Below are positions 18,071 to 26,721 of a stretch of DNA of 51,495 nt, in pieces. The DNA is taken from the NCBI GenBank assembly GCA_949288455.1, contig CASEKF010000005.1, positions 1-51,495 of the forward strand, written 5' to 3'. Position 1 is the first letter of the stretch. The number at the start of each line of letters is the position of its first letter. Position numbers and translations under genes: made by a program. Under the pieces are notes generated by a model that was given only the letters and a program-made list of their open reading frames with translations, did not search any database and was not told the origin of the DNA. The DNA is from an uncultured bacterium (lineage in GTDB: Bacteria > Vulcanimicrobiota > CADAWZ01).

Positions 18071-18544
18071 GACTCCTTCTATATTTCTTTGCTCCCTATT
18101 GATCTGCATAGCCACGTTAACAAGCTCGTTGCCTCTGGTTATCATATCTAAACCGTTTTTTATATGCGCTTCATCCGAATCCTCAATATAAGCGTAAATC
18201 TCCATAAGACCGGTTTCCCAAAGATTCATACCTTCGTAACCTGATTCAATTTCCTCAGGCGAATCTTGAATATAATTTTCAGCCTCCACAATCTCATATA
18301 TTCCCGAAGAAAGCGAAACCAAATGGTTATAAGTAGCGGAAATAAAATCGGCAAAATTTTCTATCGGTACGGAGCCGTCGAGAACGCCGTCACAATATCT
18401 TTTTACTTCGTCTAATCTAGAAGTTTCCATCGCCGGAGAGTTCATAACCTGATACAGACTCATAGAGGGCAACTTAGCTTGGCAATACATGCAATGCCCG
18501 CTTCCATTATCAATATTATCTCTTCCGCATCTCATACAAAGCAT
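18056..18544 (-). CDS. Zinc-ribbon helical protein, function unknown
   Basis: A 162-residue protein I do not recognise. It begins with CMRCGRDN...GHCMYCQAKLP, a CxxC-x10-CxxC zinc ribbon, and then is helical and acidic to the end. The ATG at 18544 has AAAGGTGG about 10 bases upstream; a longer frame to 18604 has no such site. The ribbon followed by a long helical region resembles the architecture of the 418-residue protein at 36633-37889, in which the ribbon lies in the middle, but homology is not shown. It is the last gene of the hyuA-HExxH-ribbon run. Confidence 0.65.
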   Translation of the reverse strand: MLCMRCGRDNIDNGSGHCMYCQAKLPSMSLYQVMNSPAMETSRLDEVKRYCDGVLDGSVPIENFADFISATYNHLVSLSSGIYEIVEAENYIQDSPEEIESGYEGMNLWETGLMEIYAYIEDSDEAHIKNGLDMITRGNELVNVAMQINREQRNIEGVSGTL

Positions 18545-18561
18545 TAAGAACAAACCCACCT

Positions 18562-19125
18562 TTATATTAATTGATAAAAAGCGTATGAAATATCCAACAG
18601 CCAAGAATAAAAATTAAGTTTAAGATGTCTCCGTAAGAAGAAACATACCGTCATTTCGCTATACGGTTCCGAAGAATACTCAAATTTATCTAAAATTTCA
18701 CAATCGATGAAATGACAAATTTCATGCCATACGGCTATATCTTCAATAGAAACTTCCAAATTTAACTTAAGTACAAATTTATATAAATCTCGTGAAATTT
18801 CCTGCAATAAATCAGCGTAAATAATAATTTTTCTCTTGTCAATATCCAGCATGGAAAAAATTGATATAAAAGAAGAAAAAGGAAACGCCCTATCTTTATA
18901 AACTACTTTTAAACCCAAATCGCATAAAATTTCGCTCAAAGACCTGGAACCGCAATAACTGCAGATCCTCTCCGCTCTTTTTTCCAACGCCGAACATACG
19001 TAGCCGTCAAACGGCGCTCCCAAAACTTGAGCTTGAAGAGAAGCCAGCTCAAAAGAACTCATTTTTAAAAAAGCTTCGGGATAATCAAACTCTTTAAAGA
19101 GCGACGAAATAGACCGTTTCTTCAT
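18562..19125 (-). CDS. Small HExxH putative metalloprotease, function unknown
   Basis: A 187-residue soluble protein. AVWHEICHFID (about 132-142) is a zinc-binding HExxH, and E156 or E162 in the following acidic stretch (EPYSEMTVCFF) could be the third ligand; CSYCG (54-58) is an additional CxxC pair. I know no named family with this layout. Its ATG lies inside the 3' end of the hydantoinase gene, overlapping by 32 bases, so translation may be coupled. The ribosome site is weak, and an ATG at 19062 is an alternative. Metallopeptidase activity is inference from the motif. Confidence 0.65.
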   Translation of the reverse strand: MKKRSISSLFKEFDYPEAFLKMSSFELASLQAQVLGAPFDGYVCSALEKRAERICSYCGSRSLSEILCDLGLKVVYKDRAFPFSSFISIFSMLDIDKRKIIIYADLLQEISRDLYKFVLKLNLEVSIEDIAVWHEICHFIDCEILDKFEYSSEPYSEMTVCFFLRRHLKLNFYSWLLDISYAFYQLI

Positions 19126-21229
19126 CAGAAATTTTATCCAATTCTTTAGACGCCAAAGATATAATGCGTTCTTCGGTTCCTATAGCCCCGTAATCGTAAA
19201 TATGAGTTCCCGCAATCATCAGACATCCTCTGGTAACCGCCCCGGCATCTCCGTATTCTCTATGTTCTTCAAGAAAACCGGGCAAAATTTCGACCGCTTC
19301 GCGTTTTTTACAAGCCGACAAAGTTCCGTTTAAAATTTGCCTTTTTATCGTCCCCTTTACGTCGATAATCGCTAAAATAGTTTTTTTTACCGAAAGTAAG
19401 CCGAAAAGCTTCTTTTCGGTTCTAACTACCGAATAAAGGCTAAAAAACGACGTTTCTCCTTCCAACTTAATATCATGTTCCGAAACCGAAAAATAAGAGC
19501 AAAGAATTTGTTTACGTTCTTCTGCGCTTAAACTGGCGGAAGGATCTTGAACTTTAAACTCAATAGAGCCGGAAGCAGTGGCTCTGGCTATATTTTTCTG
19601 AGAGTCAACCTCCGTGAAAACGTCTACGCTCTCAGGCAAAGCTCCCATTTTAATTACCGCTTCGGCGGCCTCTCTTTTAAGCCTTTCCAAATCTTGAACC
19701 GAAGGATTAAAAATATTTTTCTCAACGGTTTCTCGCAGCATAGCCATAGCGGCTCCTATAGCGGAAATAACTTCCGCGTTGTCTGCCAATTTATAAGGAG
19801 ATTTAAGCCTTTCGGCAATATAAGGCAAAATAGCCGCAGAGCCTCCCCCTCCGCCTATCAAAAGAATCTTTTTATTCTTCAAATCGTAATCTTCAACTAA
19901 ACGCCGTATCACGCCAATTACTGCGTCAGAAGCTTTTGTCATAATTTCCTCGGCTATTTTTTCCGCCGGACGGGATAAATATTTTTCAAGAGCTTTAAAT
20001 CCTAAAAAGACGGCTTCTTTATTCCCGTAAGCGTAATCGTTCTCTTTTACGTATCCCAAAAAATTAGCGGCGCAAGTTACCGTAACGGCAAATATATCTC
20101 CGCTCTCGTTCTTAACGGCTAAATATTCTCCGCATCCTTTCGAAACAGGCTTAATCGCAAGCGCAGTCAAATTGCCCGAAAGCTTTTCCAAAGGAGCGAA
20201 CGCTAAATATCCTAAACCGGCAATATGAGCGCTTCTAGGTCCTACCGCCGATATTTTTCCGTCTTTTACAAAAGCTAAAGAGCCTCCGGCCACGCCTATT
20301 GTCCTACAGTCTAAAGTCTTCATATAAGTAGGCTTATCGCCGATTACCGCGCTGCGCACGGCGGCTCTTCCCTCTTTTATTACGGTAATGTCGGAACTTG
20401 TTCCCCCGGTCTCGATAAACACGGCGTCCGTAGCTCTGATAAAAGCTAAAGCCGCGGCTATTCCGGCTGCCGGCCCCGACAAAAGCGTAAGCAAAGGCCG
20501 CTTTCTCATTTCGGAAATAGCCATAACGCCGCCGTCGCTTCTCATAACCATAAGCGGAACGCTGCTTTTGGCCAAATTCAAACCTTTTTCCGTCATATCC
20601 GCAGTTTCCATCATTTTAGGCAGAATACTGGCATTTATCACGGCCGTTCTGGTGCGAGAGCTTAACCCGTAAAGACCGGAAATCTCATAAGTGCCGCAAG
20701 CAGGAATTCCCAGCTTGGCAGCCTGTTCTTTAATAAACTTTTCGTTAGAAGGATCATCTACGCTAAAAGCTTCCGCCGCTACGATACATCCGCACTTTTT
20801 CTCTTTCAAAAACGATAATCCTTCGGCAACCTCTTCAGAAAACGAAGCTCCCGTATCGGCATAATAAAAAAAAGTGTCGATTTGTTTTCCTTCGGCAATA
20901 TTAACGGCAGGGATATTGGCGTCGAGTTTTGTTTTAAAACCTTCGGCTCCATGACCTGCCGCCAAAATACCTACGGAAGAAACGTCCCCTTCTAATAAAG
21001 CGTTAGTAGCCTGAGTAGTGCTGTGAGCTACGAAGATCACTTCATAATCGTCTTTAATCTTGTCCTGCAACATTGAAAAAACTTTGACTACTCCCGCCGC
21101 TACTCCTTCTGAGGCCGTATGGGTCGTGGGAGTCACGGCATAACCAAGAATTTTCAAAGTTGAATTATCTATTATAACGGCATGGGTAAACGTGCCTCCG
21201 ACGTCTATCCCTATCCTTACTTTTTTCAT
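19094..21229 (-). CDS. Hydantoinase/oxoprolinase family ATPase (HyuA-like)
   Basis: A 711-residue member of the HyuA/N-methylhydantoinase A/acetone carboxylase beta family. The ASKHA nucleotide site is visible at the N-terminus (GIDVGGTFTHAVI, 7-19) and in ETGGTSSDITVI (about 275), with the conserved AHSTTQATNALLEG (68-82). Such proteins cleave or activate cyclic amides with ATP. The B subunit (HyuB) is not in the window, so the substrate is unknown. CCGGAGC lies 7 bases upstream of the ATG. It heads a run with two small genes. Confidence 0.9.
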   Translation of the reverse strand: MKKVRIGIDVGGTFTHAVIIDNSTLKILGYAVTPTTHTASEGVAAGVVKVFSMLQDKIKDDYEVIFVAHSTTQATNALLEGDVSSVGILAAGHGAEGFKTKLDANIPAVNIAEGKQIDTFFYYADTGASFSEEVAEGLSFLKEKKCGCIVAAEAFSVDDPSNEKFIKEQAAKLGIPACGTYEISGLYGLSSRTRTAVINASILPKMMETADMTEKGLNLAKSSVPLMVMRSDGGVMAISEMRKRPLLTLLSGPAAGIAAALAFIRATDAVFIETGGTSSDITVIKEGRAAVRSAVIGDKPTYMKTLDCRTIGVAGGSLAFVKDGKISAVGPRSAHIAGLGYLAFAPLEKLSGNLTALAIKPVSKGCGEYLAVKNESGDIFAVTVTCAANFLGYVKENDYAYGNKEAVFLGFKALEKYLSRPAEKIAEEIMTKASDAVIGVIRRLVEDYDLKNKKILLIGGGGGSAAILPYIAERLKSPYKLADNAEVISAIGAAMAMLRETVEKNIFNPSVQDLERLKREAAEAVIKMGALPESVDVFTEVDSQKNIARATASGSIEFKVQDPSASLSAEERKQILCSYFSVSEHDIKLEGETSFFSLYSVVRTEKKLFGLLSVKKTILAIIDVKGTIKRQILNGTLSACKKREAVEILPGFLEEHREYGDAGAVTRGCLMIAGTHIYDYGAIGTEERIISLASKELDKISDEETVYFVAL

Positions 21230-21489
21230 TACTGCTCCGGATTATATTATAAAGCATATATAAAAAATTATAAGGAATTATGTTCTCTTAAAATATTAGG
21301 GTTTCCTGTTAAATTTTTTTAACAATTAAAAACTGCCTACTACAAATTGTCGTAATAAAATATAGAAGCAATTATTATATATAAAAAGGAAAAAAGTAAT
21401 AGCGAAGAAGATTTGTTGAGTATATGTAATAAAAGGCTTATATATAAAAAACGGCGCAAATTCCGTAAAAAATAAAAAGGATAAATAAA

Positions 21490-22941
21490 ATGGAAACGAT
21501 CGATTCTTATTTAACATCCTGCCCCGAATGTAATCAAGAATACTGCGTTTTTACGAAAAAACTGAAAAAAATGATATGAGGCATATGCGGCGCAACGTTC
21601 TACGCAGGTTCTCCGTCAATCGTCGAAGAAACCATAAAAAACGCTTATACGTGTTCATGCGGCGCAAAACTGAAATTATTCGACGGCGAGACGCAAAAAA
21701 TTATGTGCGGATCTTGCGGACAAAGCGCAACATACGTACAAGTTCAATCCGTAAAGCTCAACTCTCAGATAAGGTTAATTACTAAAAGCTTAAACGTTAA
21801 CGCCGTAATAAAAAACATGCTGCGCTGGATGTCCTCATACAAGCTTGCGGCAAGAGACATACTGGATAACTTTTTGGTAGACGAACATATCGGCGTTTAT
21901 TTTGTGCCGATAAGAGTTTATACGGGCGCATTTTCATCGCCTTGGACAATTTCTAGTAGTAGCAAAAGCAGATCGACAAACAGACCCAGTGAAGAAGGCC
22001 AGTGCTACGGAAGATACCAAATAGCGTTTCCGGTATGCGGCATTATGAATACGTCGATTTCTAAATTTATCAGTTCTCAAATAACTCCGGCAGTTACTTT
22101 GAAGTATATCCAGGAAGAAAAAATTGATTTTCTTACAGCTTCTTCTGATCCTGCATATAAAAAAAATCTTAACGGCGACTACAAAATAACTATTCAAGAC
22201 TTTAATCCTATATATCAATACCCTACGTCCGCATACCCTTTATCGTCCATGTATTATAACAACCTTCTTGACGGCGTCAGCCTGATGCTTGAGAACGAAG
22301 TAGCGAAGGAAGATAGAGAGGAAATTATGGATTCCATACTGATCGAATCTTTACAACGAGATCTTAGTCAGCATATCACTCATTCGTCTAGCATTAATTT
22401 TGACGAAGTCTCTATCTCAGACAACAAAAACAGTAAAGTTATATTTTATCCCTTCCTGATTTCAACTCTGCGGCGGAAAGACGAAACCTTTGCCGTAGCG
22501 GCAGATTTATTTAAAGAAGGAACCGCTGAAGGAAACGTGCCTTTAGACGAAAAGGCTCTCAAAGAAATAAGGAGAAATAACCTGCTGACAATCGGCAGCA
22601 CAATAAGCATATGGATTATCATAACGCTAATAACGATTCATTATCTGGGAAATAGTTTTTTTACTGTTCTCATTATATTTTGTACGTTTTTTGCAGGGTT
22701 AATAATAGGGGGAACGAAATGCGGCAACGCAAAAGAAAAAAAAATTAACTATTTACAACAGATAATAACGAACAAACTGGATCAAGCCTATACAATGAAT
22801 GATTTAATGAATGATTCAGCCGATCAAACCGTCGCTCGCGAAACGAAATCGACATTTATCAAGCCTATTCTTAACCGCTTAAAAGACAAAGCCGCAAGAA
22901 AAGCCGGCAATTACGAATTATTTCGCGATGAGCAGTCATAA
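21490..22941 (+). CDS. Double zinc-ribbon membrane protein with in-frame TGA (possible selenocysteine)
   Basis: ATG 21490 has AAAAGGA 8 bases upstream and opens a 484-codon frame broken only by TGA at 21577-21579 (codon 30). Before it: CPECNQEYC...KKMI; after it: GICGATFYAG, then CSCGAKLKLFDGE...MCGSCG. So codon 30 sits where the first cysteine of a CxxC in the first zinc ribbon is expected (TGA is one base from TGC). If translation began at ATG 21703, the second ribbon would lose its first CxxC. Beyond residue 72 the protein is soluble and unrecognised; the C-terminal part has two hydrophobic segments (about residues 370-412). No homologue is known to me. Read as a real gene with recoding, a recent pseudogene or a base-call error; see the findings. 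Confidence 0.75.
21595..21623 (+). promoter_or_regulatory. Possible SECIS-like hairpin 3' of the in-frame TGA
   Basis: From 21595, AACG-type bases pair with downstream bases to 21623: A21595-T21623, C-G, G-C, T-A, T-A, then ACG (21602-21604) with CGT (21614-21616), with small bulges. The apical loop CAGGTTCTC holds GG at 21607-21608, about 28 bases after the TGA. Bacterial SECIS elements place GG in a short loop 16-37 bases after UGA. I judged pairing by eye; no folding was run. Confidence 0.35.
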
Positions 22942-22992
22942 CAAAAAAAATATTAAGCGACTTTGGAAAGCGTACGCTAGCATAACCTAAGA

Positions 22993-23058
22993 AAATGTAT
23001 ATACGCGGGACTGCTGACGGAAATTGTTTTCCGTCAGCAGTCCCGCGTATATACATTT
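22993..23058. repeat. Perfect 31-bp inverted repeat between convergent genes
   Basis: Bases 22993-23023 are the exact reverse complement of 23028-23058, around a 4-base loop TTGT. Each arm starts AAATGTATATACGCGGGACT. It lies between the stops of the zinc-ribbon gene (+) and the TPR gene (-). No T-run follows on either strand, unlike the other terminators here. Confidence 0.95.
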
Positions 23059-23081
23059 ATCTCGACGTATAAAAAAACAAA

Positions 23082-24422
23082 TTAAGGCCGACTTGCGTCG
23101 GAGCCGTCGCCGTTTACGGAGTCTGAAGTCGAATCATCTGAATCGGAAGGATCTGAAACTAAGCCTGAAACGCTTCCGTCAGCTTGCGCGTCGGGCGATT
23201 GAGCGTCAGACTTCACGCCGGACGCCCCTTCCATAGACGAGTCGGCCGAATCTTCAGCTGATTCGGAATCAGCGCCTGCGGCAGACTGCTGAGGCAGCGG
23301 AATTCCGGTTTTGGCTCTCTTTTCCAAAAGTATTTTACTCTTTTCCGCTAAATTGAATAAGTAAGATAATTGCAAAGCCTGATCATAACTTCCGGAAGCC
23401 TCCAGATTCTTCCCTTCCTTCATATTAAGATCTCCCAGCAACTCCATAAAACTTACGATAACGTTTACGTTTTTTAAATCATTATGAGTGATCCTTATAT
23501 CCCCCGGCGCCGAATTACGCGTAAGTTCTATTATTCTCATAATTTCCGCGCCTATATTATTCATAAAACGCTCTGAAACAGACAAAACTTTTTCATCGTT
23601 ACCCAATTTGTATTCCGCGTCGGCTATAGCTAAGCTAAGAGCGGGATCGGCGCTGTAATCGTTCGCTATATTGGCAAGTTCTTTAACCTCTCCGTAATCT
23701 CCAAGCCTAATTTTAGCGACCAGATAAGTCGCAAGGCCGGGTAAAAAAGAAGTGTCTTCCAGCTGGATGCCTTCCGGAGATTTTCCGGCGTCCATAAGTT
23801 TATTCAAAAGCTCTTTAATATCTCCTGCCGGGGCCTTTGCCAATTGGTTAACTTTATCGTCGCTTAAAGCAAATTCCGCGGCTTTTTTATAATTGCCGTT
23901 ATCCAAATACATTTCCGACAGATTGATCAAAGCGAGATCTCTTAATTCGGAATTTGTAGAAGTAGATATATTGACTGCCTTTTCATAATTTTCCAAAGCA
24001 AGCTTTAAATATTCTTGCTTTTTCTTGTTATAATCGGCAAGAGACAAATCCGGAATGTCGTTTATCTCATCCGCGGCGGCTTGATACGCTAAAGCGAGAT
24101 TAATAATATTATCGGGCGTTGCAAGTCTATCGGCTTCTCCCTTAACAGAGCTAATTTTAAATTCAAGATCTCTTAACGGACCCGACGCCTCGTTTAAATC
24201 CGCTGTCTGCGTTTTATGATTGCCCGAGCAGCTTGTAAAAGAAGTGATTCCAATACAAGTAAGAGCAAACGCTATCACTAAACCCCAAGTAACAAAATCT
24301 TTATACTTCTGCAAAAAACTGCCGGACTGCGACAGATCTTTTCCGGTAGCTTTATGCTCTGCCGATTTTTGCTCTACTTTTTCTTTTCTTTTCTTTTTGC
24401 TTTTTTTGATAACTCTTGCCAT
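23082..24422 (-). CDS. Membrane-anchored TPR-like protein with Ser/Asp-rich tail
   Basis: A 446-residue protein. Residues 1-35 are strongly basic (KKSKKKRKEK), then comes one hydrophobic helix (WGLVIAFALTCIGITSFTS, about 46-64) that anchors it, and helical TPR-like repeats (YLKLALENYEKAV, YLDNGNYKKAAEFA) to about residue 375. The last ~70 residues are low-complexity Ser/Asp/Glu. GAGGAG lies 10 bases before the ATG. It is 20 bases downstream of the lipoprotein gene. Function unknown; the repeats suggest protein binding at the periplasmic face. Confidence 0.75.
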   Translation of the reverse strand: MARVIKKSKKKRKEKVEQKSAEHKATGKDLSQSGSFLQKYKDFVTWGLVIAFALTCIGITSFTSCSGNHKTQTADLNEASGPLRDLEFKISSVKGEADRLATPDNIINLALAYQAAADEINDIPDLSLADYNKKKQEYLKLALENYEKAVNISTSTNSELRDLALINLSEMYLDNGNYKKAAEFALSDDKVNQLAKAPAGDIKELLNKLMDAGKSPEGIQLEDTSFLPGLATYLVAKIRLGDYGEVKELANIANDYSADPALSLAIADAEYKLGNDEKVLSVSERFMNNIGAEIMRIIELTRNSAPGDIRITHNDLKNVNVIVSFMELLGDLNMKEGKNLEASGSYDQALQLSYLFNLAEKSKILLEKRAKTGIPLPQQSAAGADSESAEDSADSSMEGASGVKSDAQSPDAQADGSVSGLVSDPSDSDDSTSDSVNGDGSDASRP

Positions 24423-24442
24423 ACGATTTAACTCCTCTATTT

Positions 24443-25606
24443 TTATTTCATATCTCTCATATTTCGCTTAATGATCGCGCTTATTTCTTCCCTGTTTTTT
24501 ACGCCTGAAGACTCTTCTAAAATTTTACCGTCAGGCGAGATTACGGTCATATGAGGATACAACTGGACTTCATAAACTTCCGAGACCGCGCCGTCTTTAT
24601 CGTAAAGATTATCAAAGTCGGCGCCGTAAGATTTAAAAACGGCCTCCCTATCCTCGACGTCAGGCTCGTTAGCCAAAGCGGCCACTGCCAGCTCGTCCCC
24701 AAAATCCTTTTTTATTTCGCTTAACAATCCTATACCGTCGAACGAAGGCTTATATAAAGAATCCCAAAAAAACAAAACCAGCGTTTTACCTTTATAAGAA
24801 GCCAAAGAAACGGTCTTACCCTTGGAAGTCGACGCTTGAAAATCAGGAGCCTTCTTACCCTTTAAAGGAGAATAAGACGCGGCTTTTTTCTCAAGATCTT
24901 TAAGCTGCAAAACTTTTTTTCCGGTTTTATCAAATACAAATTCGTCTCCGCCTGACTGTTCGTTTAATAAGACGCTTCCCATATTTTCTTCAGAAGAAGT
25001 TAGTTTCTCTCCTTCCGAAGAAAATACTTCTATCGTACTGGATAAAATAACGTAACGCTTAGAGTCTATTAGAAGAGTCTGTTTCACTCCCGTAGTAAAC
25101 TCCAAATTTAAAACGTAACAAGGGACTCCGGAATAACGCCTGTATCCTGATTCTACTTTGGAACTCTTCACATATTTAGACGGAAATCTTCCGTCTAAAA
25201 GAAAAAATTCGTTTACTATCGAATCAACCGGATAAGACGACGAAGCCGAAAGGCGAGAATAAAGAGCGGAAACAGTTTCGGGAGCGGTTCTTGAGTTAAC
25301 CTCCTCGCTATTGTTGAAGTTTACAAAAAGATCGCTGCCGTCAGACAAAATCAAAGCGGAATTATTTTGCCCTTCAGTTTCAATCCTAATTAAATTTGGA
25401 CGTTTAAAAGACACTTTAGTCGATATTGTTGACGAGACGTTTTTCTTTAAATCGTTCGTTTTGCAAATAGAAGACTCCCTCAGCGAATCCGCCTCGGAAT
25501 AAGCCGAAATCATTTTTTCGATAAGCTCTTCCGAGGATATCTGAACAAAGGAATTACATCCTACTATAAGCGGAATAAAAAGAAGAAATAAAAATAAACG
25601 CGCCAT
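24443..25606 (-). CDS. Thioredoxin-fold lipoprotein lacking the CxxC active site
   Basis: A 387-residue lipoprotein: LIVGC (cysteine 17) is a lipobox. Residues about 20-235 resemble the LolA/DUF2092-type outer-membrane lipoprotein sensor fold. Residues about 248-380 are a TlpA/ResA redoxin domain (KGKKAPDFQAST..., LYPHMTVISPDG with the cis-Pro). Where WAxWCxPC should be, the sequence is WDSLYKPS (281-288), so both redox cysteines are replaced (Y285, S288). It cannot act as a normal thiol oxidoreductase. AAGGGG lies before the ATG. It is co-directional with the TPR protein. Confidence 0.85.
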   Translation of the reverse strand: MARLFLFLLFIPLIVGCNSFVQISSEELIEKMISAYSEADSLRESSICKTNDLKKNVSSTISTKVSFKRPNLIRIETEGQNNSALILSDGSDLFVNFNNSEEVNSRTAPETVSALYSRLSASSSYPVDSIVNEFFLLDGRFPSKYVKSSKVESGYRRYSGVPCYVLNLEFTTGVKQTLLIDSKRYVILSSTIEVFSSEGEKLTSSEENMGSVLLNEQSGGDEFVFDKTGKKVLQLKDLEKKAASYSPLKGKKAPDFQASTSKGKTVSLASYKGKTLVLFFWDSLYKPSFDGIGLLSEIKKDFGDELAVAALANEPDVEDREAVFKSYGADFDNLYDKDGAVSEVYEVQLYPHMTVISPDGKILEESSGVKNREEISAIIKRNMRDMK

Positions 25607-25647
25607 AAATTACCCCTTCCAAACAATTAATATTTAATAATAAGCGT

Positions 25648-26625
25648 CTATCCTATCATCTCGATAAAACTTTCAAGGCGTATTTTAAGACGCTCGTCAA
25701 GCTGTCCCGGCCTATCTCCCTCCAAAAGAAGAACCGGTATTCCGGCCTGTTCCTTAAGCATGCGATGCTCCATTTGATGATGGCAAAAAGATTGGACATA
25801 ATGAATTATGCCGTCTAGACGACGTTCCTTAATTCGTTCCGATATATCCTTAAATCTAAAGGAAAAACTATAAGGATACGAATAATTCAAATACCTATCG
25901 GCAAAATCTCCGGATCTATCCGGCAAAGAAAATTGACGCTGAGTTTCATTATAAACGACTCTGGCCGATTTTGTCTCAAGATAATCGTATAAATCTGAAA
26001 AAATAGGAGGCACCCCTACTATTCCAATTCTTAAAAAATCATTTCTTCTCTCCCTTTTTTCGGCTTGTAAAATAAAATTGTCGATTTTTTTTTCGTATTC
26101 TGCCGGATTTCCTTCAAAATCGCTAGCGCCAATAAGGAAAAAATGATTTTCAAATCCGGTGACTTTTCCTTCTTCCCAAGTCAAATAATCAATAAACGCG
26201 ACCTTTTCTCTAATTCTATCAAGTTCCCGCGTTTTTTTCCAAGCGTCTTCTAACGTAACCCCAAATCCGGAAGCAAACGAAGACAACTCTAAATTAAGCT
26301 TGTCTTTATCGCGTTCAAAAGGATAGGAAAAAAACGAAACTCTTTTCCCCTCTCTCTCCAGCAACTCAGACAAAGGCCTGGCATTACTGCAATCTCCCTC
26401 CGTAACTACCACGATATCTTTTATATCCGGCGACAAAACCGCAACCGAATAAATACCCTTAATCCAGCTGCATAACGTAGAAGGCAACCCTTTTCTCTCG
26501 GCAAAATCACATAGCGAAAGCGGATCCTTGCTGGTAATAAACAAATTATTTAAATCAACCGCGGCGGCTCCTGCGGCATATAATATTTCAGACGGAACCG
26601 TAGTAGTCAAACCTACTTTATACAT
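25648..26625 (-). CDS. 2-Hydroxyacyl-CoA dehydratase D-component-like protein (HgdB family)
   Basis: A 325-residue member of the HgdB/FldC/BcrB fold. Recognisable: CSWIKG (C52), VVTEGDCSNA (C79), and VQSFCHHQMEHRMLKE (C281) followed by IPVLLLEGDRPGQLDE. In the family these cysteines hold a [4Fe-4S] or a double-cubane cluster. It is shorter than most D-components (about 370-430), and no second subunit or CoA-transferase is adjacent. AAGGG is 7 bases before the ATG. It may form a homodimer like orphan members, with the HgdC-type ATPase at 5704-6516 as possible partner. Substrate unknown. Confidence 0.85.
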   Translation of the reverse strand: MYKVGLTTTVPSEILYAAGAAAVDLNNLFITSKDPLSLCDFAERKGLPSTLCSWIKGIYSVAVLSPDIKDIVVVTEGDCSNARPLSELLEREGKRVSFFSYPFERDKDKLNLELSSFASGFGVTLEDAWKKTRELDRIREKVAFIDYLTWEEGKVTGFENHFFLIGASDFEGNPAEYEKKIDNFILQAEKRERRNDFLRIGIVGVPPIFSDLYDYLETKSARVVYNETQRQFSLPDRSGDFADRYLNYSYPYSFSFRFKDISERIKERRLDGIIHYVQSFCHHQMEHRMLKEQAGIPVLLLEGDRPGQLDERLKIRLESFIEMIG

Positions 26626-26721
26626 AGATACCCTTTTACCCTACGCGCACAAAAAATTACCGCAAATACGATTTTAAAATCGAAAAGCGGCAAACTTTTA
26701 TTAAAAGCGTTTATTTTAAAA

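Noticed and set aside
21490-22941. Reassignment of UGA to Trp or Gly across the genome
   Set aside because: TGA ends pfkB (17570), the YkgJ-type gene (18070), the aldolase (6557), nnr and korA, often in ATGA overlaps; so UGA is normally stop.
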